DNA of 43,971 nucleotides, taken from positions 1-43,971 of the forward strand of contig JACOYE010000014.1 of NCBI GenBank assembly GCA_016182045.1, read 5' to 3'. Shown here piece by piece: positions 8,480 through 15,388 of this stretch (positions within the stretch are counted from its first letter, which is position 1; each line of letters opens with the position of its first letter). The notes below the pieces were generated by a model. The model was not told where the DNA came from. It ran no database searches and saw nothing but the letters and a program-made list of their open reading frames with translations. The position numbers and the translations under genes were made by a program. Origin of the DNA: Candidatus Microgenomates bacterium. Lineage in GTDB: Bacteria; Patescibacteriota; Microgenomatia; Daviesbacterales; UBA10151.

Positions 8480-9157
8480 CTACTGCTTTAACAAATCAGG
8501 ACGAATTCTCTTTGTCTTCTTTAAAGCCTGCTCTTTTCTCCATTGGGCAATTTTTTTGTGATCCCCAGAAAGTAAAACTTTAGGTACTTTTTGTCTCTCG
8601 AACACCTTTGGTCTGGTATATTGTGGGTGCTCCAGTAAGTTTACAGAGAAAGATTCGTATTGAGTGGCTTCAGGTTTTTCTAAAACTCCTGGAATAAGTC
8701 TTGTGACTGAATCAACAATTACCATGGCTGGGATTTCTCCACCAGTTAAGATATAATCTCCTATGGAAATCTCTTCCGAAACATATTTGTCAATAAATCT
8801 TTGGTCAACTCCCTCATAATGACCGCAAATTATGATGAGATGTTCTATTTTAGAAAGCTCTTGGGCTGTTAATTGTTTATAGGGAATACCGGAAGCAGAT
8901 GTTAGCACTATTTTTGACAATTTTCCGCTTAAGCGGCATTTTGTCAACGCCTTGGCTAAAATGTCAGGTCTCAGTATCATGCCAGGACCACCTCCATAAG
9001 GCCTATCATCTACCACTTTATGCTTCCCCTCCCCAAAGTCTCGCAAATTAATTAGCTCAAAGGAAACCTTGCCTTTTTTTTGGGCCCGCTTTAGGATGGA
9101 AGAGTTTAAGATGGGATCAAAGACTTCTGGGAATAAGGTGATGATGGAAATTTTCAT
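8480..9157 (-). CDS. trmD: tRNA (guanine-N1-)-methyltransferase TrmD
   Basis: A 225-residue SPOUT methyltransferase that makes m1G37 in tRNAs reading CNN codons, preventing frameshifts. Visible motifs: MKISIITLFPEVF at the N terminus, VVDDRPYGGGPGMIL (AdoMet and tRNA site), and the trefoil-knot segments IICGHYEGVDQRF and EEISIGDYILTGGEIPAM. Length is normal for the family. It ends the rpsP-khpA-trmD string; the usual rimM between khpA and trmD is missing and its place is taken by a repeat element. Confidence 0.95.
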   Translation of the reverse strand: MKISIITLFPEVFDPILNSSILKRAQKKGKVSFELINLRDFGEGKHKVVDDRPYGGGPGMILRPDILAKALTKCRLSGKLSKIVLTSASGIPYKQLTAQELSKIEHLIIICGHYEGVDQRFIDKYVSEEISIGDYILTGGEIPAMVIVDSVTRLIPGVLEKPEATQYESFSVNLLEHPQYTRPKVFERQKVPKVLLSGDHKKIAQWRKEQALKKTKRIRPDLLKQ

Positions 9158-9161
9158 GGAT

Positions 9162-9263
9162 TAGATTGCTTCGCCACTTCGTGGTCTCGCAATGACGCCC
9201 GCACTGAGTCCACCGAAGTGTCATTGCGAGGAGTCCGATTTATCGGACGACGTGGCAATCTCT
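9162..9263. repeat. inverted pair of GATTGC...GCAATGAC palindromic repeats
   Basis: Two head-to-head copies of a palindromic element lie between trmD and khpA. The first runs from agattgctt to tcgcaatgac; the second runs from gtcattgcgagg to acgtggcaatctc, with an inner stem tccgattTATcgga. The second copy supplies the last 14 codons and the stop of khpA. A sibling lies inside the glycosyltransferase gene at 24674-24711 and a relic at about 30111-30136. Elements of this look (GTCATTGCGAG...GGCAATCTC) are scattered in many bacterial genomes. Confidence 0.85.
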
Positions 9264-9499
9264 TGAGAAGGTTCTGTTAATTGTAAATTCACTCTGACAT
9301 TTTCGGCAATTGCCCTAACTGTCAAAAGTTTCCTAATTGATCTTATGGTCTGGCCTCCTTTGCCAATAATAAGTCCCATATCAGCGGGGTCCACTGTTAA
9401 GGTAAGATTGATATTGCCATTGTCCTTTTGCTCGTCAATGGTAATTGCCTCAGGTTTAGTAACAAGATTAGTAACAATATAAGATAGCAAGTCTTTCAT
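9221..9499 (-). CDS. khpA: KH-domain RNA-binding protein KhpA
   Basis: A 92-residue protein with one KH domain. [20 protein letters not shown] carries the GxxG loop (GKGG) that grips single-stranded RNA, followed by the helix [16 protein letters not shown]. The family (YlqC/KhpA) usually sits between rpsP and trmD, as here, and acts with KhpB on RNA linked to cell division and ribosome function. It overlaps rpsP by 4 bases. The last 14 residues ([13 protein letters not shown] and one before) are encoded by a palindromic repeat that also provides the stop codon, so the tail is not family sequence. Confidence 0.9.
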   Translation of the reverse strand: MKDLLSYIVTNLVTKPEAITIDEQKDNGNINLTLTVDPADMGLIIGKGGQTIRSIRKLLTVRAIAENVRVNLQLTEPSQEIATSSDKSDSSQ

Positions 9500-9972
9500 T
9501 TATTGGACTCCTCATTTTCAGAAGACTCAGAGGGACTCGGAGTTTCAGATGAATCAGATGGAGTCGGAGTATCAGTGGATTCAGAAACTTGTTCCTTCTG
9601 ATTTTCTGACCCACTGACCTGCTGATTCTCTGGTTTTTCTGAGTCTTTCTGAACTGTTTTTTCTGTTTCCTCTGTAGTCTGAGGATTGACAGCTGGAGAC
9701 TCTTCCCTCTTTTCCTTCTTAGGCTTTCTGGGTGCCCTTTGGGGGGCTTTGCCTATAATTCTTAAAAAACCTACACTCATTTGGGCTCCTTGTTTGACCC
9801 AGTGATCAATTCTGTCTTGTTTTAGTTTTATATCCTTGGGTTCTGTTAAGGGATTGTAAGTGCCTAAAAGTTCAATATAACCTCCAGTCCTTTTGGCTCG
9901 CTCATCCACCGCAACCACCCTATAAAATGGCCTTTTTTTAGCCCCAATTCTCATAAGACGGATTTTTAGCAT
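9496..9972 (-). CDS. rpsP: 30S ribosomal protein S16 with long acidic C-terminal tail
   Basis: A 158-residue protein. Residues 1-80 are S16: [20 protein letters not shown], then LLGTYNPL and the helix [15 protein letters not shown]. After residue about 83 comes an extension of some 75 residues, basic at first ([10 protein letters not shown]) and then almost purely Ser/Thr/Glu/Gln/Pro, predicted disordered. Typical S16 is 80-90 residues, so nearly half of this one is tail. S16 binds 16S rRNA early in 30S assembly. The gene lies after rnc and overlaps khpA by ATGA. Confidence 0.93.
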   Translation of the reverse strand: MLKIRLMRIGAKKRPFYRVVAVDERAKRTGGYIELLGTYNPLTEPKDIKLKQDRIDHWVKQGAQMSVGFLRIIGKAPQRAPRKPKKEKREESPAVNPQTTEETEKTVQKDSEKPENQQVSGSENQKEQVSESTDTPTPSDSSETPSPSESSENEESNK

Positions 9973-10039
9973 AGAGGTTAGTATATAGGATTACTTAATG
10001 TCTTGCAATAGTTTGGCGAAGCTAAATCAGAAAATAAGC

Positions 10040-10729
10040 TCAGGACAAGTTTTTTAAAGCCTGATGGGCTGCTTGTTCTTCTGCTTCTTGTTTACTACTT
10101 CCTGTTCCCTTACCATATTCTTTCCCTCTAATATAAACTCCCACCTCAAATCTTTTAGCATGATCCGGGCCATATGTTTTTAGAATTTTATAAAAGGGAG
10201 AGATTTTTATTTTGTCCTGAACAATCTCTTGCAACCTTGATTTAGCATCTTGCGGAGGTCCCTTTTGTAGCTCACTTGAGAAAAATGAAATTAAAGTTTT
10301 TTCAATCACTTCCTTTACTTTATCAAAACCTAAATCTAAATAAATAGCACCTAATAAGGCCTCATAAGTATTAGCCAAAAGCTGAGGATTTTCCCTTCCT
10401 CCGGATCGGGCCTCCCCTTTGGATAATTGTAAATAATGACCCAAGTTTAAATTTCTGGCAGCTTCGGCCAGGGATTTAGTTTTAACTATATAGGCCCTTA
10501 GGTTAGTTAAATCCCCCTCAGTATCTTTTTCTCTGGCATCAAACAGGTATCTTGAGACCACCAAAGAAAGCACTGCATCTCCCAAAAACTCCAATCTTTC
10601 ATTTGAGGGAAGATCAATCTTAAACTCATTTAAATAAGATCTGTGGATGAAGGCCTGTTTTAAAAGCTTAGGATCTTTAAATTTTATATTTAACTTTTCA
10701 AGAAGCTGACTAAAGTTACTGCTTGGCAT
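10040..10729 (-). CDS. rnc: ribonuclease III
   Basis: A 229-residue enzyme that cuts double-stranded RNA, including rRNA precursors. The signature SNERLEFLGDAVLSLVVS (about residues 42-59) holds the catalytic Glu/Asp residues; NTYEALLGAIYLDLGF (about 115-130) gives the second metal-site acidic pair. The C-terminal dsRNA-binding domain is at about 155-228 (KSRLQEIVQDK...GTGSSKQEAEEQAAHQAL). Seven bases downstream of the acp-like gene, the acpP-rnc order known from Firmicutes. Confidence 0.95.
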   Translation of the reverse strand: MPSSNFSQLLEKLNIKFKDPKLLKQAFIHRSYLNEFKIDLPSNERLEFLGDAVLSLVVSRYLFDAREKDTEGDLTNLRAYIVKTKSLAEAARNLNLGHYLQLSKGEARSGGRENPQLLANTYEALLGAIYLDLGFDKVKEVIEKTLISFFSSELQKGPPQDAKSRLQEIVQDKIKISPFYKILKTYGPDHAKRFEVGVYIRGKEYGKGTGSSKQEAEEQAAHQALKNLS

Positions 10730-10736
10730 TAGTAAG

Positions 10737-10973
10737 TTATTCGATTAAGTTATCTTCCACCAAAACTACCAGGTCTTCCACTTTCCTGACAGATTCAATC
10801 TCATCCGGTTCAAAAGAGATATTAAATTTTTTCGACAAAGCATTTAGCAGGTCATTTAGCTCAATCGGTCCCAATCCCAGGTCCTCTCTTAAAAGAGCCT
10901 GGGGATCTACATCTTCCGCGGAAAGACCCAGATGTTCTGCTATTGTTTTAATAATCTCAGCGGAGGTATTCAT
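10737..10973 (-). CDS. acyl carrier protein-like, lacking the phosphopantetheine serine
   Basis: A 78-residue acidic four-helix protein clearly of the ACP family: IIKTIAEHLGLSAEDVDPQ, then LLREDLGL, then ELNDLLNALSKKFNISFEPDEIE. The canonical DSL motif should follow EDLGx, but the sequence reads GPIEL, so Pro replaces the Ser that carries 4'-phosphopantetheine. This was confirmed on the minus-strand codons GGA CCG ATT GAG around 10880. It therefore cannot be a normal acyl carrier. It keeps the acpP-rnc neighbourhood and overlaps nusB by ATGA, suggesting a retained structural or regulatory role; this is inference. Confidence 0.85.
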   Translation of the reverse strand: MNTSAEIIKTIAEHLGLSAEDVDPQALLREDLGLGPIELNDLLNALSKKFNISFEPDEIESVRKVEDLVVLVEDNLIE

Positions 10974-11329
10974 ATATTTTGTAACTCCATCAATTTACCC
11001 AATGCACCATTTATAAACGCAGCAGAAGAATCAGACCCAAATTCCTTACCCAACTCTATTGCTTCGTCAATAATTACCTTAGGCGGCTCCTTTTTCTCTA
11101 CCACTAATTCATATACTGCCAGACGCAAGATTGATAAGTCAACCCTGTTTATTTGGTTTACGGGTCTGTCCGGCGCGCATTTTTGGATCAGGGTATCTAT
11201 CTTGGGCATCTTGGAGATAATTTTTCTAAGTTGCGATGAGTACTTTGTATCTTTTCGAAAAGTCCAGGAAAAAAGTTCTTGGATCAAACTGATACGCCTA
11301 AGGTGTCTGGGGTCGGTTTTACGCTTCAT
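10970..11329 (-). CDS. nusB: transcription antitermination factor NusB
   Basis: A 119-residue all-helical protein. DPRHLRRISLIQELFSW matches the NusB N-terminal helix, KIDTLIQKCAPDRPVNQINRVDLSILRLAVYEL the conserved core, and PPKVIIDEAIELGKEFGSDSSAAFINGALGKL the C-terminal signature. NusB with S10 binds boxA RNA and prevents early termination in rRNA operons. The ATG at 11329 is chosen because it overlaps the rpmF stop by 4 bases and begins at the conserved domain. Confidence 0.93.
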   Translation of the reverse strand: MKRKTDPRHLRRISLIQELFSWTFRKDTKYSSQLRKIISKMPKIDTLIQKCAPDRPVNQINRVDLSILRLAVYELVVEKKEPPKVIIDEAIELGKEFGSDSSAAFINGALGKLMELQNI

Positions 11330-11523
11330 GCCTTCGTTATCTGAACAAGCTCTTTCTTGATTGATTGCCCGCCATAAAAACCACAATGCGCACAAACTAT
11401 ATGAGGCAAAGTTAATTTGCCACAATTTTTGCAGGATATAAGAGGGGGAAGAGCTTGTTTGATGCTTGCTCTTCTGACTCTTTTTCTGCTCTTTGAATGT
11501 CTTCTTTTAGGTTCACTTGCCAT
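11326..11523 (-). CDS. rpmF: 50S ribosomal protein L32
   Basis: A 65-residue protein with the L32 start MASEPKRRHSKSRKRVRRA and a zinc-ribbon of two CxxC pairs (CKNCGKLTLPHIVCAHCGFY). This is a Zn-binding (C+) L32. Its ATG overlaps the recG stop by one base (TAATG), and its own stop overlaps nusB. Located in the large ribosomal subunit. Confidence 0.95.
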   Translation of the reverse strand: MASEPKRRHSKSRKRVRRASIKQALPPLISCKNCGKLTLPHIVCAHCGFYGGQSIKKELVQITKA

Positions 11524-13526
11524 TAATCCGGCATAACCTCCTTTGCCAATTCATCCAATCTTGCCTTAAGAAGTGGATATTTGTCAAGTGATGGATCAAT
11601 TCTTAAAATTTGGGTAGCTGACTGCTTAGCTTTTTCGATAGCTTCAATATCAGACAATCTGGCAATCCTAAGATCAAATCTGCCATGTTGAGCCGTGGAA
11701 AAAATAGTGCCTGATCCTCTGATTTTTAAATCCAGTTCAGCTAATTTAAGTCCATCAAAAGTGGTTTCTAAATATTTCAACCTGCGACTCTCTTCATTTG
11801 ATGCCTCAGATGTGTAGAGCAGACAGTATGATTGTTTCTTGCCTCTGCCCACTCTGCCTCTGAGTTGGTGTAGTTGGGCCAGACCGAACTTTTCAGCCCC
11901 CTCAATTACCATGATGGTGGCGTTAGGTATATCCATCCCCACTTCCACCACTGAAGTCGCCACCAGTATCTGAATCGCATTATTCCTGAATTCTTCTAGA
12001 ACTTTTTCTTTCTCTTTGGCTTTCATTCTACCATGCAGGAGTCCCAGGTTAAGCTTGGGAAAGATTTTTTGCAGTCTTTCAAACTCCACCTTGGCAGCCT
12101 TAACAGAAGCCTGAGTTTCTGATAGCTCAATTAAGGGGGTGATAATGTACACTTGATCCCCCTCCATAACCTTTGTTGAGATGAATTTATAACTATCTCT
12201 CCGTTTTAGCTCAGGTACCAGAAAGGTTTTAACTTTAATTCTTTCGCTCGGTAGCTCATCAATAATCGATAAGTCCAGATCACCATAAAGTGTCAGAGCC
12301 ACGGTCCTGGGGATGGGGGTGGCTGTCATAGTTAAAAAATGAGGTGCTGCCCCTTTTGACCTAAGTAAAGTTCTTTGTTCCACCCCAAAGCGATGCTGTT
12401 CATCAATAATGACTAGTCCTACATCAGGGATGGCTAATTTATCTGAAAGTAAGGCATGAGTGCCGATGATGACATTGTCCACTGTACCCTGTACCCTTTT
12501 CTTGCTTCCAGTATATATCCCCACCTTTATTCCGAGCGGTTCTAACAGTTTCTTGACAGTGTCATAGTGCTGCCAGGCCAGGATTTCTGTGGGGGCCATA
12601 AAGAGTGATTGAAAACCGTTTAAATAAGAAAGATACATGGTAATGGTGGCCATCACTGTTTTTCCAGAGCCTACTTCCCCTTGCAATAGTCTATTCATGG
12701 GAGAAGTATTTTTTAGATCGGCCATAATCTCTTTGATAACTTTTTGCTGAGAGTTAGTTAGTTTAAAAGGAAGAGAGTGTATAAAACTATTTAATTTACC
12801 TTCATCAATTTTCCATGGTTTTATCAATGTTTTTTTGCTCCATAAAAATCTGGCTCTTTGAGTGGCAAGCTGAATTAAAAACAGCTCATCAAATCCTAAT
12901 CTAATTTTGGCTTTCTTAATGTCATCCCAGTTTTGAGGAAAATGGATTTTGTTGAGGGCTTCTGACTCTGAAATCATGGAATTTTTAATCTGATCCGGCA
13001 GAAATTCTTCAACCTTTTCTAAAGCTTGAGGTAAAAATTTGCTGATTTGATTCCTCAACCATTTGGAGGACAGACCGGCAGTTTCAGGATAAACTGGAAC
13101 CAATCTTCCGGTATGTAAAGATCTGTCCCACTTTTCCCAATCAGGAGCAACTAAAGATAGTTTGGAGCCGAATTTGCCGACTTTTCCCGCCACATGTAAG
13201 GTGTCTCCTGAGGAAATGGATTTGGTAAGGTACGGTTGGTTAAACCAGATTAGTTCTAAAACGGCTGAACCATCATTTAAAATAGCCCGGGTTAAAACTT
13301 TGCCGAATCTGGTGTAGACATTTTTAATCTGCCAAACCTCACCAGAAAGGGTAACTTTTTCCCCTAAGCTTGTCTGGGCAATCTTTGAGACTTTAGAATA
13401 ATCATCGTAGCGGAAGGGAAAATGATAGATTAAATCTTCAATTGTAAAAATTTCTAATCTTTCCAGTCTTTTGGCGTATATGGAGCCAATACCAAAAATC
13501 TTATAAAGCGGAGTCTTTACATCCAT
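11523..13526 (-). CDS. recG: ATP-dependent DNA helicase RecG
   Basis: A 667-residue helicase that remodels stalled forks and Holliday junctions. The N-terminal wedge/OB domain is at about residues 1-190 (IEDLIYHFPFRYDDYS; GEKVTLSGEVW). The Walker A is GEVGSGKTV, DEQH is the Walker B box, then SAT-like TMTATPIPRT, and helicase motifs IV-VI end in QLHQLRGRVGRG. ATG at 13526 is preferred over an upstream TTG; a TATAAT lies 11 bases before it, so the transcript may be nearly leaderless. First gene of the recG-rpmF-nusB-acp-rnc-rpsP-khpA-trmD string. Residues near RVQGTVDNV are encoded by a short gtaccct duplication. Confidence 0.95.
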   Translation of the reverse strand: MDVKTPLYKIFGIGSIYAKRLERLEIFTIEDLIYHFPFRYDDYSKVSKIAQTSLGEKVTLSGEVWQIKNVYTRFGKVLTRAILNDGSAVLELIWFNQPYLTKSISSGDTLHVAGKVGKFGSKLSLVAPDWEKWDRSLHTGRLVPVYPETAGLSSKWLRNQISKFLPQALEKVEEFLPDQIKNSMISESEALNKIHFPQNWDDIKKAKIRLGFDELFLIQLATQRARFLWSKKTLIKPWKIDEGKLNSFIHSLPFKLTNSQQKVIKEIMADLKNTSPMNRLLQGEVGSGKTVMATITMYLSYLNGFQSLFMAPTEILAWQHYDTVKKLLEPLGIKVGIYTGSKKRVQGTVDNVIIGTHALLSDKLAIPDVGLVIIDEQHRFGVEQRTLLRSKGAAPHFLTMTATPIPRTVALTLYGDLDLSIIDELPSERIKVKTFLVPELKRRDSYKFISTKVMEGDQVYIITPLIELSETQASVKAAKVEFERLQKIFPKLNLGLLHGRMKAKEKEKVLEEFRNNAIQILVATSVVEVGMDIPNATIMVIEGAEKFGLAQLHQLRGRVGRGKKQSYCLLYTSEASNEESRRLKYLETTFDGLKLAELDLKIRGSGTIFSTAQHGRFDLRIARLSDIEAIEKAKQSATQILRIDPSLDKYPLLKARLDELAKEVMPD

Positions 13527-13553
13527 AAACGGATCCAATTATATAACTTTTTC

Positions 13554-13658
13554 TTATTGAATAGCGGTGAGAAGTGGCAGAAGAGAAAAAATAAGTATTG
13601 CTATGCCTGCAATAACAGACAAAATAATCCAAAAAATTCTAAACTTTTTCGAGTACAT
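13554..13658 (-). CDS. 34-residue small membrane protein
   Basis: A short open frame just upstream of recG. It encodes a basic start (MYSKKFR), then an almost unbroken hydrophobic stretch (IFWIILSVIAGIAILIFSLL) and ends PLLTAIQ, so a single membrane helix with the N terminus inside is likely. An adjacent in-frame ATG at 13661 would add one Met. No Shine-Dalgarno is visible; a TGTTACAAT extended -10 box lies 6 bases before the upstream ATG. It may be translated from a leaderless RNA. Function unknown. Confidence 0.55.
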   Translation of the reverse strand: MYSKKFRIFWIILSVIAGIAILIFSLLPLLTAIQ

Positions 13659-13668
13659 CATAAAAATA

Positions 13669-13697
13669 TTGTAACACTTGCAATAAAGTGGTAAAAT
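13669..13697 (+). promoter_or_regulatory. sigma70-type promoter for the 13750 gene
   Basis: TTGTAA (13669-13674), a 17-bp spacer and TAAAAT (13692-13697) with TG-G before the -10 (extended -10). A small hairpin (tcctat/atagga) follows in the leader. It overlaps, back to back, the TACAAT element reading toward the 34-residue membrane protein on the other strand. Confidence 0.6.
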
Positions 13698-13749
13698 AGT
13701 CCTATTATTATAGGATAAATAGATTTACTGGAAAGGTTTGAACTTAAGT

Positions 13750-14130
13750 ATGAGGGAAAAAGAACCATTAAACGGAGTGTTAACTGAAGCTCAACTCACG
13801 GCTCTTGAGGTAGTGAAGGAACAGCATAGAAAAGATGCCGACCAAGGGAAATCAGAATATTTTCCTTTACCAGATCCTCTCCCGGAAACTAATGTTCATC
13901 CGCTAACAAAAAGCTTGGGCAGATGGAAAAATTTGGTGCTAACTACCACTACAATTTTAGGCGCAGTATCAGTTGGTTTTCTAACATATTCAATTATGCG
14001 TGACAGTTATACTTCTGATGTTATATGGAGAAATGCTCTTCCAATGGCTGGCTTCGGTTTCGCCTTGGGAATGGGTGCTGGCCATCTTTTAATAAGTTGT
14101 ATATCTATGTTTGAGAAAGCCAAAAATTAG
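13750..14130 (+). CDS. hypothetical protein with two membrane helices
   Basis: A 126-residue protein of no recognised family. Residues about 1-55 are charged and hydrophilic with several Pro; a first membrane helix is LVLTTTTILGAVSVGFLTYS and a second is ALPMAGFGFALGMGAGHLLI, Gly-rich. A short basic tail ends EKAKN. ATG 13750 is chosen over TTG 13738 because the AAAGG at 13732-13736 is too close to the TTG. Monocistronic between a clear promoter and a convergent tyrS. Confidence 0.65.
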   Translation: MREKEPLNGVLTEAQLTALEVVKEQHRKDADQGKSEYFPLPDPLPETNVHPLTKSLGRWKNLVLTTTTILGAVSVGFLTYSIMRDSYTSDVIWRNALPMAGFGFALGMGAGHLLISCISMFEKAKN

Positions 14131-14152
14131 GATTACTCTGAACAGTATAATA

Positions 14153-15337
14153 TCACGAACTGCGGGAAGTTAAGGTTGTTATTTCTTCCAAAGCTCGCTT
14201 CCTTTTTGGATCTTCAAAATAAATTCTGGCTGGTTCTAGTTTTCTAATTAACCACTCCGAAACGGCATTTTTTAAATCTTGAGGATGTAATTTTTTTTCA
14301 GCATAATCTTTCTCTAGTGTGGTGTAATCTGTATATTCAAGATTCTCTCCCCACTTTTGATCCCGCTGAATTTGCAAGGAGACTCCTTGTGTGCCTGAAT
14401 AGAAAATTAAGTATTTTGTCCAGTTTAAAATGGGATTTCCTTCAATTTGGCCTTCAGGTGCATAAGCTTGGTTAATACTTTGTCTTATTTGATCTGGTGA
14501 GTCATGAATGATGATTCCACTTCCTGGTTTTGATTTGCTCATTTTCATTCTCATAGCTATTTCATCAATATTTAATTCTTCTCCGACAACTTTTCCTTCC
14601 TCATACCCATTTTTAGAGCGAATAACTTGAGTAGTTGCTGGTCCAGTTAAACTTAAAAGAATAGGATGATGGATTGCAATTGGTTTAATCTGGTTGCCTT
14701 TTATATCTTTTAAAGGATTTGTTTTAACTTGCATGGCAGCATCTCTGGCCACCACATGCACTTTTCTTTGATCAATTCCAGCATGAGCAATATTTGCTCC
14801 AAGTAAAAAGATATCCGCTGCCTGCATGATGGGATAAAATAATTTGTCTGTGGGCACAGAATCATCTGGCTCTTCCCTACCCATGATGGTGATGGATCTT
14901 TTAGTTCTGGCCAAAGTGGTGGTTTTGCCAATTTCTAAAAGTGTTAACCAAAAGTTGGGATTTTGGGCATAAGTTTCTGAAGTCAGTTTAAAAATTAGTT
15001 TTTCTGGATCTCCACCTATACAAATAAATAAGGCTTTCATAGCTTCCTTAAAATACTCATTTGCCATTCTTTTAATAGTTTCAATATTTCCATCTAATTT
15101 ATCATTGATAGCTGAATGTAAATCCGCCAGCCAAATTACGGTTTCTGCTCCAGCATCTTGCAAATCCTTAACTTTTAAAAGGGTAAACAAATAACCCAAG
15201 TGTAGCTTTCCTGATATTTCAAAGCCGATGTAGTGTTTTAAAGGAGTTTTCGAATCAATTAGAGCTTTTAACTCTTCTTCTGTTAATACCTCCTCCAAAT
15301 TTCTGGTAATTAAATTATATTTTTCATCCGAGCTCAT
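14153..15337 (-). CDS. tyrS: tyrosyl-tRNA synthetase, archaeal/eukaryotic type
   Basis: A class I synthetase of about 394 residues that resembles Methanocaldococcus TyrRS rather than bacterial TyrRS. Seen: YIGFEISGKLHLGY (HIGH-like, with the Tyr that contacts substrate), LADLHSAIN, FYPIMQAADIFLLG (Tyr, Gln and Asp of the tyrosine pocket), AGIDQRKVHVVARD (QRK, which in the archaeal enzyme touches base pair 1-72), the KMSKSKP loop, and HPQDLKNAVSEWLI near the end. TrpRS of the related family lacks this Tyr/Asp pair. The start is ambiguous between 15346 and 15337: a GATAAT and a TATAAT overlap the first ATG region. Gene stands alone. The matching tRNA-Tyr is at 29948. Confidence 0.88.
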   Translation of the reverse strand: MSSDEKYNLITRNLEEVLTEEELKALIDSKTPLKHYIGFEISGKLHLGYLFTLLKVKDLQDAGAETVIWLADLHSAINDKLDGNIETIKRMANEYFKEAMKALFICIGGDPEKLIFKLTSETYAQNPNFWLTLLEIGKTTTLARTKRSITIMGREEPDDSVPTDKLFYPIMQAADIFLLGANIAHAGIDQRKVHVVARDAAMQVKTNPLKDIKGNQIKPIAIHHPILLSLTGPATTQVIRSKNGYEEGKVVGEELNIDEIAMRMKMSKSKPGSGIIIHDSPDQIRQSINQAYAPEGQIEGNPILNWTKYLIFYSGTQGVSLQIQRDQKWGENLEYTDYTTLEKDYAEKKLHPQDLKNAVSEWLIRKLEPARIYFEDPKRKRALEEITTLTSRSS

Positions 15338-15351
15338 AATTCCCATTATAC

Positions 15352-15381
15352 ATTATCCATATGTGTGGTAATATTAGTCAA
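15352..15381 (-). promoter_or_regulatory. candidate promoter for tyrS
   Basis: On the minus strand TTGACT (15381-15376), an 18-bp spacer and GATAAT (15357-15352). The first ATG of tyrS starts only five bases after the -10, so the message would have almost no leader. A second -10-like TATAAT overlaps that ATG and would favour the ATG at 15337. Confidence 0.5.
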
Positions 15382-15388
15382 AGAAAAC

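Noticed and set aside
12483-12497. Heptamer array in recG (gtaccct twice)
   Set aside because: Only two units; too short to claim as a true array, noted only in the recG entry.
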